From Pseudomonas kuykendallii (GTDB taxonomy: Bacteria; Pseudomonadota; Gammaproteobacteria; Pseudomonadales; Pseudomonadaceae), in assembly GCF_900106975.1 (NCBI RefSeq), contig NZ_FNNU01000006.1, positions 186,001 through 250,000 of the forward strand: DNA of 64,000 nucleotides, written 5' to 3'. A program made the position numbers and the translations under genes. Positions 32,570 to 41,710 of the stretch are shown here, piece by piece (within the stretch, counting starts at the first letter, position 1; the number at the start of each line of letters is the position of its first letter). A model generated the notes under the pieces. That model had not been told where the DNA came from and ran no database searches. It saw only the letters and a list, made by a program, of their open reading frames with translations.

Positions 32570-33010
32570 ATGACGTACCAGCACATCCTGGTGGCCATCG
32601 ATCTGGCCGACGAGTGTCATCCGGTCATGCGCCGCGCCCAGGCACTGGCGGCGAGCAGTGGAGCGCAGCTTTCCCTGGTGCACATCGTCGAACCCATGGC
32701 CATGGCGTTCGGCGGCGACGTACCGATGGACCTGTCGATGCTCCAGCAGCAGCAGTTCGATCAGGCCCGCGAGCGCCTGGACGGCTTCGCCAGCCGCTAT
32801 CCGGAGCTCACCCCGGAGCATCGCCACCTCGCCTACGGCCAGCCACGTCAGGAGATCCACCGCCTCGCCGCCGAGCAGAAGTGCGACCTCATCGTGGTCG
32901 GTAGCCATGGCCGCCATGGCCTTGCGCTGCTGCTGGGCTCCACCGCCAACGATGTCCTGCATGGCGCGCCCTGCGACGTGCTGGCGGTCCGCCTGACCAA
33001 GGACCAGTGA
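32570..33010 (+). CDS. Universal stress protein (UspA family)
   Basis: 146 residues from the ATG at 32570, with a strong AAGGAGG 9-15 bases upstream. N-terminal YQHILVAIDLADECHPVMRRAQALA and C-terminal CDLIVVGSHGRHGLALLLGSTANDVLHGAPCDVLAVR carry the family's nucleotide-binding G-x2-G-x9-G-S/T pattern (VVGSHGRHGLALLLGSTA), so it belongs to the ATP-binding UspFG-like type. Stress role is from the family; the trigger is unknown. Confidence 0.92.
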   Translation: MTYQHILVAIDLADECHPVMRRAQALAASSGAQLSLVHIVEPMAMAFGGDVPMDLSMLQQQQFDQARERLDGFASRYPELTPEHRHLAYGQPRQEIHRLAAEQKCDLIVVGSHGRHGLALLLGSTANDVLHGAPCDVLAVRLTKDQ

Positions 33011-33017
33011 GTTCCGC

Positions 33018-33049
33018 GCGGGCGAGCCTGCCTCGCCCGCCATCCTTTC
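33018..33049 (+). terminator. Likely terminator after the UspA-family gene
   Basis: A 9-base stem GCGGGCGAG / CTCGCCCGC with a CCTGC loop at 33018-33040, followed by CATCCTTTC, begins 8 bases after the stop. The T-tract is weak. Confidence 0.5.
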
Positions 33050-33764
33050 AGTCGCCGCGCCGCGAGGTGAACGGCAACGCCTCGATGCCGTCTCCGGCAC
33101 TCATCACCTGTGGACGAATCTTCTGCAACTGGGTCTCCAGCGAGTAGGTCATGCTCGACGCCATGGAGAAGAACGTCAGGAACGCCTTGAGGTTGGAGTC
33201 GCCCTCGCAGGTGTCATGGATACGCTGCCAGAACGCCTGGTTGACCAGCTGCAGCTGCTGGAACACCCGCACCAGCCCCTTGAGTTCCCAGTCCGCGTGG
33301 CGCCCTTCGCGCAGGTTGAAATACTGCCGCGTCAGGTACAACGAAACGGCGCGCAGGGCGAATTCCTGGTTGCTGGCGAAGGGCAGATGCTGCTGGGCCA
33401 TCGGCTTGAGGCTGGCGAGGATCGGGCAGGCGCTGGTCGCCATGATCACTCCGAGCAGCGCACGCAGGCCCTCCTCCAGACCGACCAGCTTGCTGTACTC
33501 GCGCTCCGGCGTGCGTACCCAGACGTGCGCCTTGGTGAACGCCGGCAGGCCGTGGAAATCCTCGATCACCCGATGGATGTCGACCGCCGCCGGGCAATGG
33601 CTGAAGCGCTCGGGCTCCAGCGGGCAGTTGCTGCAACGTTCGTGAGCGAGGCGCGTCCACTTCGGCGCGGCGGCGGCACGCTCGTCGTCGTAGTCGCGAT
33701 CGAGCTGAATCAGGTAACTGAACGAATGCTCATCATCCAGGCTGACGCGGTATTCGATGGCCAT
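33048..33764 (-). CDS. Conserved protein with cysteine cluster, DUF6901-like
   Basis: 238 residues. The N-terminal part (MAIEYRVSLDDEHSFSYLIQLDRD) is beta-rich; a cysteine group CSNCPLEPERFSHCP at about residues 44-58 could bind a metal; the rest is helical (LRALLGVIMATSACPILASLKPMAQQHLPF, LYLTRQYFNLREG). I recognise it as the conserved hypothetical beside uup in Pseudomonas; the DUF name is tentative and no function is known to me. It starts 20 bases after the uup stop on the same strand, so co-transcription is likely. Confidence 0.75.
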   Translation of the reverse strand: MAIEYRVSLDDEHSFSYLIQLDRDYDDERAAAAPKWTRLAHERCSNCPLEPERFSHCPAAVDIHRVIEDFHGLPAFTKAHVWVRTPEREYSKLVGLEEGLRALLGVIMATSACPILASLKPMAQQHLPFASNQEFALRAVSLYLTRQYFNLREGRHADWELKGLVRVFQQLQLVNQAFWQRIHDTCEGDSNLKAFLTFFSMASSMTYSLETQLQKIRPQVMSAGDGIEALPFTSRRGD

Positions 33765-33784
33765 GCTGACTGCTTACTCCCGGC

Positions 33785-35686
<1,902 letters not shown>

Positions 35687-35844
35687 GACGATCTTCTTCA
35701 AAAACGGGCCGCGCATGATATCAGCAGCACACCCTGCCAGGCGCTCCCACCGGCGAAGTTATTCCCTTCATCGGCTGTTACAGCCCCGCGTTTAACTGCC
35801 TGGCGCATCAGGCTAAGCTAGGCCCTTTTCTGCCCGGAAGTGTC

Positions 35845-37773
35845 ATGCGCGGTCGTCTGTTCAGTCTTTTGTCCTGTTTGCTCCTCACTGCCACCACGCT
35901 CGACGTCGCACAGGCCGCCTCGCTCCCCGAGCAACGGCAAATGTACGACCAGGCGAAGGCCGCCCTGGCGAAGGGCGACAGCGCTCCCTACCAGCGCTAC
36001 GCCGGCGCGCTGAAGGATTACCCGCTGGAACCCTATCTGGCCTACGACGAACTCACCGCGCGCCTGAAATGGGCCAGCAACGAGGAAATCGAGCGGTTCC
36101 TCGACCAACACGGCGACCTGCCCCAGGCCAACTGGATGAAGCTGCGCTGGTTGCGCTGGCTGGCCGAGCGTGGCGACTGGAAGACCTTCGTCGCCCATTA
36201 CGACAGGTCGATGAACTTCACCGAGCTGGACTGCCTGAACGGCCAGTACCAGCTCGCCCACGGCCTGACCGCCGAAGGCTATGCGACCGCCGAGAAGCTC
36301 TGGCTGGTGGGAAAATCCCAGCCGGCCGCCTGCGATGTGCTGTTCGACCAATGGGCCGCCGCCGGCCAGCTCACCGAGGCCAAGCGCTGGCAGCGCACCA
36401 AGCTGGCGGCCGAGGCGCGCAACTACGGGCTCGCCAGCCACCTGGCGAAAACCCTGCCGACCCTGCAGAACCAGGCGCAATTGCTGATCGATGTGTCGCA
36501 GAAGCCGCAGATGCTCACCCAGACCGGCCGCTTCGTTCCGGCCGACGAGGCCATGGGCGATGTCGTCGGCCTCGGCCTGCGCCGGCTGGCGCGCCAGGAC
36601 CCGGAAAAGGCCCTCGCCCTGCTCGACGGCTACGCCCGGCAGATGGCCTTCTCCAAGGAAGAGAAGGTTTCCATCGCCCGCGAGATCGGCCTGACCCTGG
36701 CGAAGAGCTTCGACCCCCGCGCCCTCGGCGTGATGACCCAGTACGACCCCGACCTGCGCGACCCGACCGTCGCCGAGTGGCGCCTGCGCCTGCTGCTGCG
36801 CCTGGGCCGCTGGGACGAGGCCTACCAGCTGACCCGCCGGTTGCCCAAGGAACTCGCCGAGACCAACCGCTGGCGCTACTGGCAGGCACGCAGCCTGCAA
36901 CTGGCGCAGCCGCAGAGCGCGTTGCTGCAGGCGTTGTACAAGCCGGTGGCGGCCGAGCGCGACTTCTACGGCTTCCTCGCCGCCGACCGCATCCAGGCGC
37001 CGTACAAGCTGAACAACAAACCGCTGCCGCTCGATCCGAAGCTGGTGAAGAAAGTGCAGAACACCCCCGGCATTCGCCGTGCGCTGGAGTTCTACGCGCG
37101 CGGCCAGGTGGTGGATGCGCGGCGCGAGTGGTACCACGTCAGCCGCCACTTCAATCAGGCGGAGATGGTCGCCCAGGCAAAAATCGCCTACGACATGCAG
37201 TGGTATTTCCCGGCGATCCGCACCATCAGCCAGGCCCAGTACTGGGACGACCTGGATATCCGCTTCCCGATGGCCTACCGCGCCGATCTGGTGCAGCAGG
37301 CCAACGCCCGCGGCATCCATTCCAGCTGGGTGTTCGCCATCACCCGCCAGGAGAGCGCCTTCATGGCCGACGCGCGTTCGGGTGTCGGCGCCATGGGCCT
37401 GATGCAGCTGATGCCGGCCACCGCCAAGGAAACCGCGCGCAAGTTCGGCATTCCGCTGAGCAACCCGAACAACGTGCTGCAGCCCGCGACCAACATCCAG
37501 CTCGGCGCCGCCTACCTGAGCCAGGTGCACGCGCAGTTCAACGGCAACCGGGTGCTGGCTTCCGCCGCCTATAACGCCGGCGCCGGCCGCGTGCGCCAAT
37601 GGCTACGCGGTGCCAATCACCTGGCGTTCGATGTCTGGGTGGAGAGCATTCCGTTCGACGAGACCCGCCAGTACGTGCAGAACGTACTGACCTACGCGGT
37701 GATCTACGGCCAGAAGCTCAACGCGCCGCAGCCGTTGGTGGACTGGCACGAGCGCTTCTTCGACGACCAGTGA
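35845..37773 (+). CDS. slt: Soluble lytic murein transglycosylase
   Basis: Periplasmic enzyme that cleaves peptidoglycan to 1,6-anhydro-muropeptides. 642 residues: signal peptide MRGRLFSLLSCLLLTATTLDVAQA, a long helical superhelix domain, and a C-terminal SLT domain with the catalytic Glu503 in ITRQESAFMADARSGVGAMG, followed by GLMQLMPATA and AAYNAGAGRVRQW. Its products feed NagZ-dependent recycling, also encoded in this window. Divergent from uup with 158 bases between. Confidence 0.96.
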   Translation: MRGRLFSLLSCLLLTATTLDVAQAASLPEQRQMYDQAKAALAKGDSAPYQRYAGALKDYPLEPYLAYDELTARLKWASNEEIERFLDQHGDLPQANWMKLRWLRWLAERGDWKTFVAHYDRSMNFTELDCLNGQYQLAHGLTAEGYATAEKLWLVGKSQPAACDVLFDQWAAAGQLTEAKRWQRTKLAAEARNYGLASHLAKTLPTLQNQAQLLIDVSQKPQMLTQTGRFVPADEAMGDVVGLGLRRLARQDPEKALALLDGYARQMAFSKEEKVSIAREIGLTLAKSFDPRALGVMTQYDPDLRDPTVAEWRLRLLLRLGRWDEAYQLTRRLPKELAETNRWRYWQARSLQLAQPQSALLQALYKPVAAERDFYGFLAADRIQAPYKLNNKPLPLDPKLVKKVQNTPGIRRALEFYARGQVVDARREWYHVSRHFNQAEMVAQAKIAYDMQWYFPAIRTISQAQYWDDLDIRFPMAYRADLVQQANARGIHSSWVFAITRQESAFMADARSGVGAMGLMQLMPATAKETARKFGIPLSNPNNVLQPATNIQLGAAYLSQVHAQFNGNRVLASAAYNAGAGRVRQWLRGANHLAFDVWVESIPFDETRQYVQNVLTYAVIYGQKLNAPQPLVDWHERFFDDQ

Positions 37774-37786
37774 TGCCGGTCTGAAA

Positions 37787-37813
37787 GGCGCGGCGGACCC
37801 GCTCCGCTGCGCC
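37787..37813. terminator. Hairpin between convergent slt and MOSC genes
   Basis: GGCGCGGCGGA / TCCGCTGCGCC, 10 of 11 bases paired, loop CCCGC. It lies between two convergent stops; no T-run follows, so termination is only plausible. Confidence 0.4.
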
Positions 37814-37820
37814 AAGGGCC

Positions 37821-38624
37821 TTACTCCAGCAGTTCCAGCGGCATGCCGACTTCCAGCACGCCACGGCCGTCGCAGATCAGGTTCTGCCCGAAGTACACCT
37901 CGCCATCGCGCTCGCGATAGGTTTTCAGCGTGGTCAGCGGCTCCCGGTCGGCGCTGCGTTCGCCGCTGCGCGGATCGAGGGTGGTCATGATGCAGCGCGA
38001 GCAGCCCTTGGCCACGCGGAAATCCAGGCCGCCGATGCGGATGCGCTTCCAGCCATCCTCGGCGTAGGCCGCGCTGCCATCGACCACCAGGTTGGGCCGG
38101 AAACGCAGCATCTCCAGCGGCCGGCCGACACGCGTGGAAAGGTCTTCCAGCGATGCCTGCCCAATCAGCAGCAGGGGAAATCCGTCGGCGAACGCCACCC
38201 TGTCCTGCGTCGCGCCGGAGCCGGCGTTTACCTGGCGGGCGCGTTCGACCGGCAGGTAGACCAGGCGGCAGGCACGCCCGAGCAACTGGCTGAGCCAGGC
38301 CGCGGCCTCGTCGCCGGCATCCGGCACGCGCAAGCTGTCGCTCCAGACGGTGACGCCGCGCAGCTCGGCATCGGCGGCCGGCACCGCCACCTGAATCTCG
38401 CCGAGGCCCGGCGCGCTCAAGGTCAATGCGTCGTCCGCGGCATAGCGCGCCAGCAGCTGGGTCATCTGCGGCAATAGGCGCTGGGTGAGGAAGCGCCCGT
38501 TGCTCGCGTCCACCACCAGCCAGCGGCGGTCGCCGTGCAGCCCGAGGCTGTCCACGGGCGACACCGACAAGGCTTCGCCGATGGCGGATTTCAGCGGGAA
38601 ACGATAGAGCGCGGAGAGGTGCAT
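37821..38624 (-). CDS. MOSC domain protein, YcbX-like
   Basis: 267 residues from the ATG at 38624, which has AGGA about 9 bases upstream; a second ATG 9 bases earlier is too close to it. N-terminal MOSC beta-barrel (LSALYRFPLKSAIGEALSVSPVDSLGLHGDRRWLVVD) then the MOSC domain with FRPNLVVDG and the conserved Cys in VAKGCSRCIMTTLDP, the candidate Moco ligand. Related YcbX and mARC proteins reduce N-hydroxylated compounds. Unlike E. coli YcbX it has no C-terminal ferredoxin domain. Confidence 0.88.
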   Translation of the reverse strand: MHLSALYRFPLKSAIGEALSVSPVDSLGLHGDRRWLVVDASNGRFLTQRLLPQMTQLLARYAADDALTLSAPGLGEIQVAVPAADAELRGVTVWSDSLRVPDAGDEAAAWLSQLLGRACRLVYLPVERARQVNAGSGATQDRVAFADGFPLLLIGQASLEDLSTRVGRPLEMLRFRPNLVVDGSAAYAEDGWKRIRIGGLDFRVAKGCSRCIMTTLDPRSGERSADREPLTTLKTYRERDGEVYFGQNLICDGRGVLEVGMPLELLE

Positions 38625-38752
38625 GGGCGGCATCCTGGGCGACGTAAAAAAGGCCGTCGAGGATAACCCGTGAAGCGCCGCCGCGGCAGCTGCATCGCGT
38701 CAGGCGCGGGCGGCTTCCGGCCCACGCGAAAAGGCGATGCGAACGCCCGTGG

Positions 38753-39685
38753 TCAGGCCGGGCCGTCCAGCAGCAGGCGTTCGCGGATCACGTCGACCAG
38801 TTTGTCGGGCTGGAACTTGGAGAGGAAGTTGTCGCAGCCGACCTTCTTCACCATGGCTTCGTTGAAGCTGCCGGACAGCGAAGTGTGCAGCACCACATAG
38901 AGGTCCTTCAGGCGCGGGTCGGTGCGGATTTCCGTGGTCAGGCGATAGCCATCCATCTCCGGCATCTCCGCGTCGGTGAAGACCATCAGCAGCTTGTCGG
39001 TCATCACCAGGCCTTCGTCGGCCCACTTCTTCAGCGTTTGCAGGCCCTTGAGGCCGTCGCTCGCGGTGTGCAGCTTGAGGCCGAGTTGCGACAGGGTTTC
39101 CTTGAGCTGCGAGAGCGCCACGTTGGAGTCGTCCACCAGCAGCACTTCGCGACCGCGGGCACGCTCGAAGATCGGATCGGCCAGGCGGTCGCCGGAGACC
39201 TTGGCGCTGTAAGGGACGATCTCGGCGAGGACCTTTTCCACATCGATGATCTCGACCAGCTGATCATCGGTCTTGGTGATCGCCGTCAGGTAGTGCTGGC
39301 GCCCCGCTCCGCCGGGCGGCGGCAGGATCGACTCCCAGTTGAGGTTGAGGATGCGTTCGACGCCGCCGACCAGGAAGGCCTGCACCGAGCGGTTGTACTC
39401 GGTGACGATGATGGTGCTCTTCTCGTTCGGCACCAGCGGGCGCATGCCGATCGCCTGAGACAGGTCGATCACCGGCAGGGTCTGCCCGCGCAGGTTGATC
39501 ACCCCGCAGACACAGCGGTGGCGCTGCGGCATCAGCGTCAGGCGTGGCAGTTGCAGCACTTCCTGCACCTTGAACACGTTGATCGCGAAGAGCTGCCGCC
39601 CCGCCAGGCGGAACATGAGGATTTCCAGGCGGTTCTCGCCCACCAACTGCGTGCGTTGATCCACTGAATCGAGGATGCCGGCCAT
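38753..39685 (-). CDS. cheV: Chemotaxis coupling protein CheV (CheW-receiver fusion)
   Basis: 310 residues: a CheW-like domain (about 15-165, with VQEVLQLPRLTLMP and GVINLRGQTLPVIDLSQAIGM) and a receiver domain (about 180-305, EVLLVDDSNVALSQLKETL, phospho-acceptor Asp in MVFTDAEMPEMDG, Lys in LSKFQPDK). CheV couples receptors to CheA and may serve as a phosphate sink. It is transcribed divergently from the chemosensory operon at 39915, from a 229-base shared region, suggesting it works with that system. Confidence 0.93.
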   Translation of the reverse strand: MAGILDSVDQRTQLVGENRLEILMFRLAGRQLFAINVFKVQEVLQLPRLTLMPQRHRCVCGVINLRGQTLPVIDLSQAIGMRPLVPNEKSTIIVTEYNRSVQAFLVGGVERILNLNWESILPPPGGAGRQHYLTAITKTDDQLVEIIDVEKVLAEIVPYSAKVSGDRLADPIFERARGREVLLVDDSNVALSQLKETLSQLGLKLHTASDGLKGLQTLKKWADEGLVMTDKLLMVFTDAEMPEMDGYRLTTEIRTDPRLKDLYVVLHTSLSGSFNEAMVKKVGCDNFLSKFQPDKLVDVIRERLLLDGPA

Positions 39686-39823
39686 GATGCGCTCCTGAAA
39701 AGGGTTGCCTGGTAGTGCTAGCCCGTGGGCCTTGGTTCATCGGTTATCGGCCGGGCTGGCCGGTTCTGAACGTAGCGGTTTGCCATCATGCCTGCGGTGC
39801 CCTGTCTAAGCCACAGCGGATCA

Positions 39824-39842
39824 CCCCTAGGCGACATAGGGG
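39824..39842. promoter_or_regulatory. CCCCTA-N7-TAGGGG dyad between cheV and the MCP gene
   Basis: A perfect 6-base inverted repeat with a 7-base spacer in the divergent promoter region, about 140 bases from the cheV start and 73 bases from the MCP-like start. It looks like a dimer-binding operator; the cognate regulator is not known to me. Confidence 0.45.
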
Positions 39843-39914
39843 ATTCCCTGATTTCGCCGGTGACGATGGCTGTCTATCGTTCGAGCCTGACAACGCCAAC
39901 CGGGAATCGCCCTC

Positions 39915-40988
39915 TTGCTCGCCTATCTCACCCTCTGGATCGGACTCGCCATCAGCCTCGCCGGCCTGCTGCTCTCACCGTGGATCAGCGTAGCCGGTAG
40001 CGTACTGGTGGCAATAGCCGCCTGGCCGATGCGTCCGCGCCAGCCGAAGGTGCAGGAGCAGTTCGCCGCACCGGTCGTCGAGCCCGAGCGCGTCGATGTG
40101 GAGCCCTTGCTGAATGCCGTGCTGCCCGCCTGGGAGCAGAACCTCGGCCAGGTACGCAGCCTGCTGCAGACCAACATTGACCAGTTGTTCGGACGCTTCT
40201 CCGGCCTCACCCAGCGCCTCGACCAGACCCTGTCCAGCTCCGACGAAGTGATCGGCGGTGGTGGTGTCACCAACAGCCTGCGCCAGGCGCATGCCCGTCT
40301 CGACCAGGTGGTGGAAGCCTTCCACGGCGCCAACGGGCGCAAGCGCGAATTGCTTGGCACCATCGGCCATTTGAACGCCTATGCCAGCGAATTGCAGGCG
40401 ATGTCCAAGCGCGTGCAGGACATCGCCAGCCAGACCAACCTGCTGGCGCTCAACGCCGCCATCGAGGCCGCCCGCGCCGGCGAATACGGCCGCGGCTTCT
40501 CGGTGGTCGCCGACGAAGTGCGCAAGCTCTCCACCCTCTCCGCCGAAACCGGCCAGCGCATGGTCGAGAAAGTCGGCGAGATCAACCAGGCGATCCGCTC
40601 CACGGTGACCGCCGCCGACGAACTCTCGAGCAGCGAAGAGGCGAACCTGCGCTACCTCGACGAAGTGGCCGGCGAGGTCATGCAGGGCCTGAGCGCCAAC
40701 CTGCAGGAACTCACCCTCACCTCGGACCAGCTGCAGCAGGACGCGCGCATGGTCCAGGGCGACATCCGCGAAATCATCGTCGGCCTGCAGTTCCAGGACC
40801 GCTCGGACCAGATGCTCGATCACCTGCAGCTCGACCTGCAGCGCCTGCTGCAGGCGCTGCGCGACCAGGATGGCAGCCTCGCGCAGCCGCAGCGCTGGCT
40901 CGACGAGCTGCGCCAGCAGTTCACCACCGACGAAGAGCGCCACGGCGCAAAGAGCCGCGCGACGCAAAACGACGTCACCTTTTTCTGA
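39915..40988 (+). CDS. Short membrane-anchored MCP-like protein with CheZ-like motif
   Basis: 357 residues from a TTG at 39915; GGGAA lies about 10 bases upstream and no ATG fits. Two hydrophobic segments (about 2-20 and 23-37) make a membrane hairpin with almost no periplasmic loop and no HAMP. The MCP signalling tip [36 protein letters not shown] spans about 170-205. C-terminally, [11 protein letters not shown] (residues 291-301) copies the CheZ FQDxxxQ spacing (Asp295, Gln299), and the protein ends in NDVTFF after a polar linker, like the CheY-binding tail of CheZ. I infer a combined receptor/phosphatase role; the receptor domain is certain. Confidence 0.85.
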   Translation: MLAYLTLWIGLAISLAGLLLSPWISVAGSVLVAIAAWPMRPRQPKVQEQFAAPVVEPERVDVEPLLNAVLPAWEQNLGQVRSLLQTNIDQLFGRFSGLTQRLDQTLSSSDEVIGGGGVTNSLRQAHARLDQVVEAFHGANGRKRELLGTIGHLNAYASELQAMSKRVQDIASQTNLLALNAAIEAARAGEYGRGFSVVADEVRKLSTLSAETGQRMVEKVGEINQAIRSTVTAADELSSSEEANLRYLDEVAGEVMQGLSANLQELTLTSDQLQQDARMVQGDIREIIVGLQFQDRSDQMLDHLQLDLQRLLQALRDQDGSLAQPQRWLDELRQQFTTDEERHGAKSRATQNDVTFF

Positions 40989-41012
40989 CCGCTTCCGCCA
41001 GGTAACCACCCA

Positions 41013-41378
41013 ATGGCCAAGACCATCCTCATCGTCGACGACTCTCTCTCCATGCGCCAATTGGTGAAGATGACCCTGTCCGGGGCCGGGCACACCGTGA
41101 TCGAGGCCGTGGATGGACGCGACGCGCTGACCAAGCTCGACGGGCGCAAGATCAACCTGATCATCAGCGACGTGAACATGCCCAACCTCGACGGCATCGG
41201 CCTGGTGAAGGCAGTCAAGGCGCTCGGCGACTACCGCTTCACCCCGATCGTGATGCTCACCACCGAGAGCGAGCAGAACAAGAAAGCCGAAGGCCAGGCC
41301 GCCGGGGCCAAGGCCTGGATCGTCAAACCCTTCCAGCCGCAGCAACTGCTCGCGGCCGTCGACAAGCTGGTCGGCTGA
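41013..41378 (+). CDS. cheY: CheY-type single-domain response regulator
   Basis: 121 residues, one receiver domain only: acidic pair Asp9-Asp10 in LIVDDSLSMR, phospho-acceptor Asp53 in IISDVNMPNLDG, Thr83/Thr84 in MLTTES and Lys105 in IVKPF. No output domain, so it acts by binding a partner. With no flagellar genes here the target is unknown; the neighbouring STAS protein is one candidate. It precedes the STAS gene by one base. Confidence 0.92.
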   Translation: MAKTILIVDDSLSMRQLVKMTLSGAGHTVIEAVDGRDALTKLDGRKINLIISDVNMPNLDGIGLVKAVKALGDYRFTPIVMLTTESEQNKKAEGQAAGAKAWIVKPFQPQQLLAAVDKLVG

Positions 41379-41379
41379 G

Positions 41380-41697
41380 ATGTTCCAGCTCACGGCGGAC
41401 CTCGACAGCCAGCCGGCGTGCCTGCACATGAGCGGCGCGCTGACCATCTACGAAGTGCGCGACGCCCACGCCGCGCTGCTCGACGTGCTGCTCCGGCAGC
41501 CGCCACGCGACTGGCAGCTGGACCTCGCCGGGCTGGAGGAAGTCGACAGCGCCGGCGTGCAGTTGCTGCTCGCGGTGCAACGCCATCAACAGCGCGCCAA
41601 CGTCGGCCTGAGCCTGTGCAACCCGGCCGAAAGCGTCATCGAGCTGTTCCAGCTGCTGCGCCTGCAGTCGCTCTACCCCGCCGTCGTGGCGAGCTGA
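41380..41697 (+). CDS. STAS domain protein (anti-sigma-factor-antagonist-like)
   Basis: 105 residues with the SpoIIAA/STAS pattern: LHMSGALTIYEVRDAHAALLDVL, QLDLAGLEEVDSAGVQLLLAVQRH. The phosphorylatable Ser57 is present in the DSAG motif. In Spo-type partner switches such a serine is phosphorylated by an anti-sigma kinase; no such kinase is encoded nearby. Its place between cheY and cheA, separated by 1 and 13 bases, shows it belongs to the chemosensory operon. Its role there is not established to my knowledge. Confidence 0.88.
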   Translation: MFQLTADLDSQPACLHMSGALTIYEVRDAHAALLDVLLRQPPRDWQLDLAGLEEVDSAGVQLLLAVQRHQQRANVGLSLCNPAESVIELFQLLRLQSLYPAVVAS

Positions 41698-41710
41698 TCC
41701 GGAGACGACG

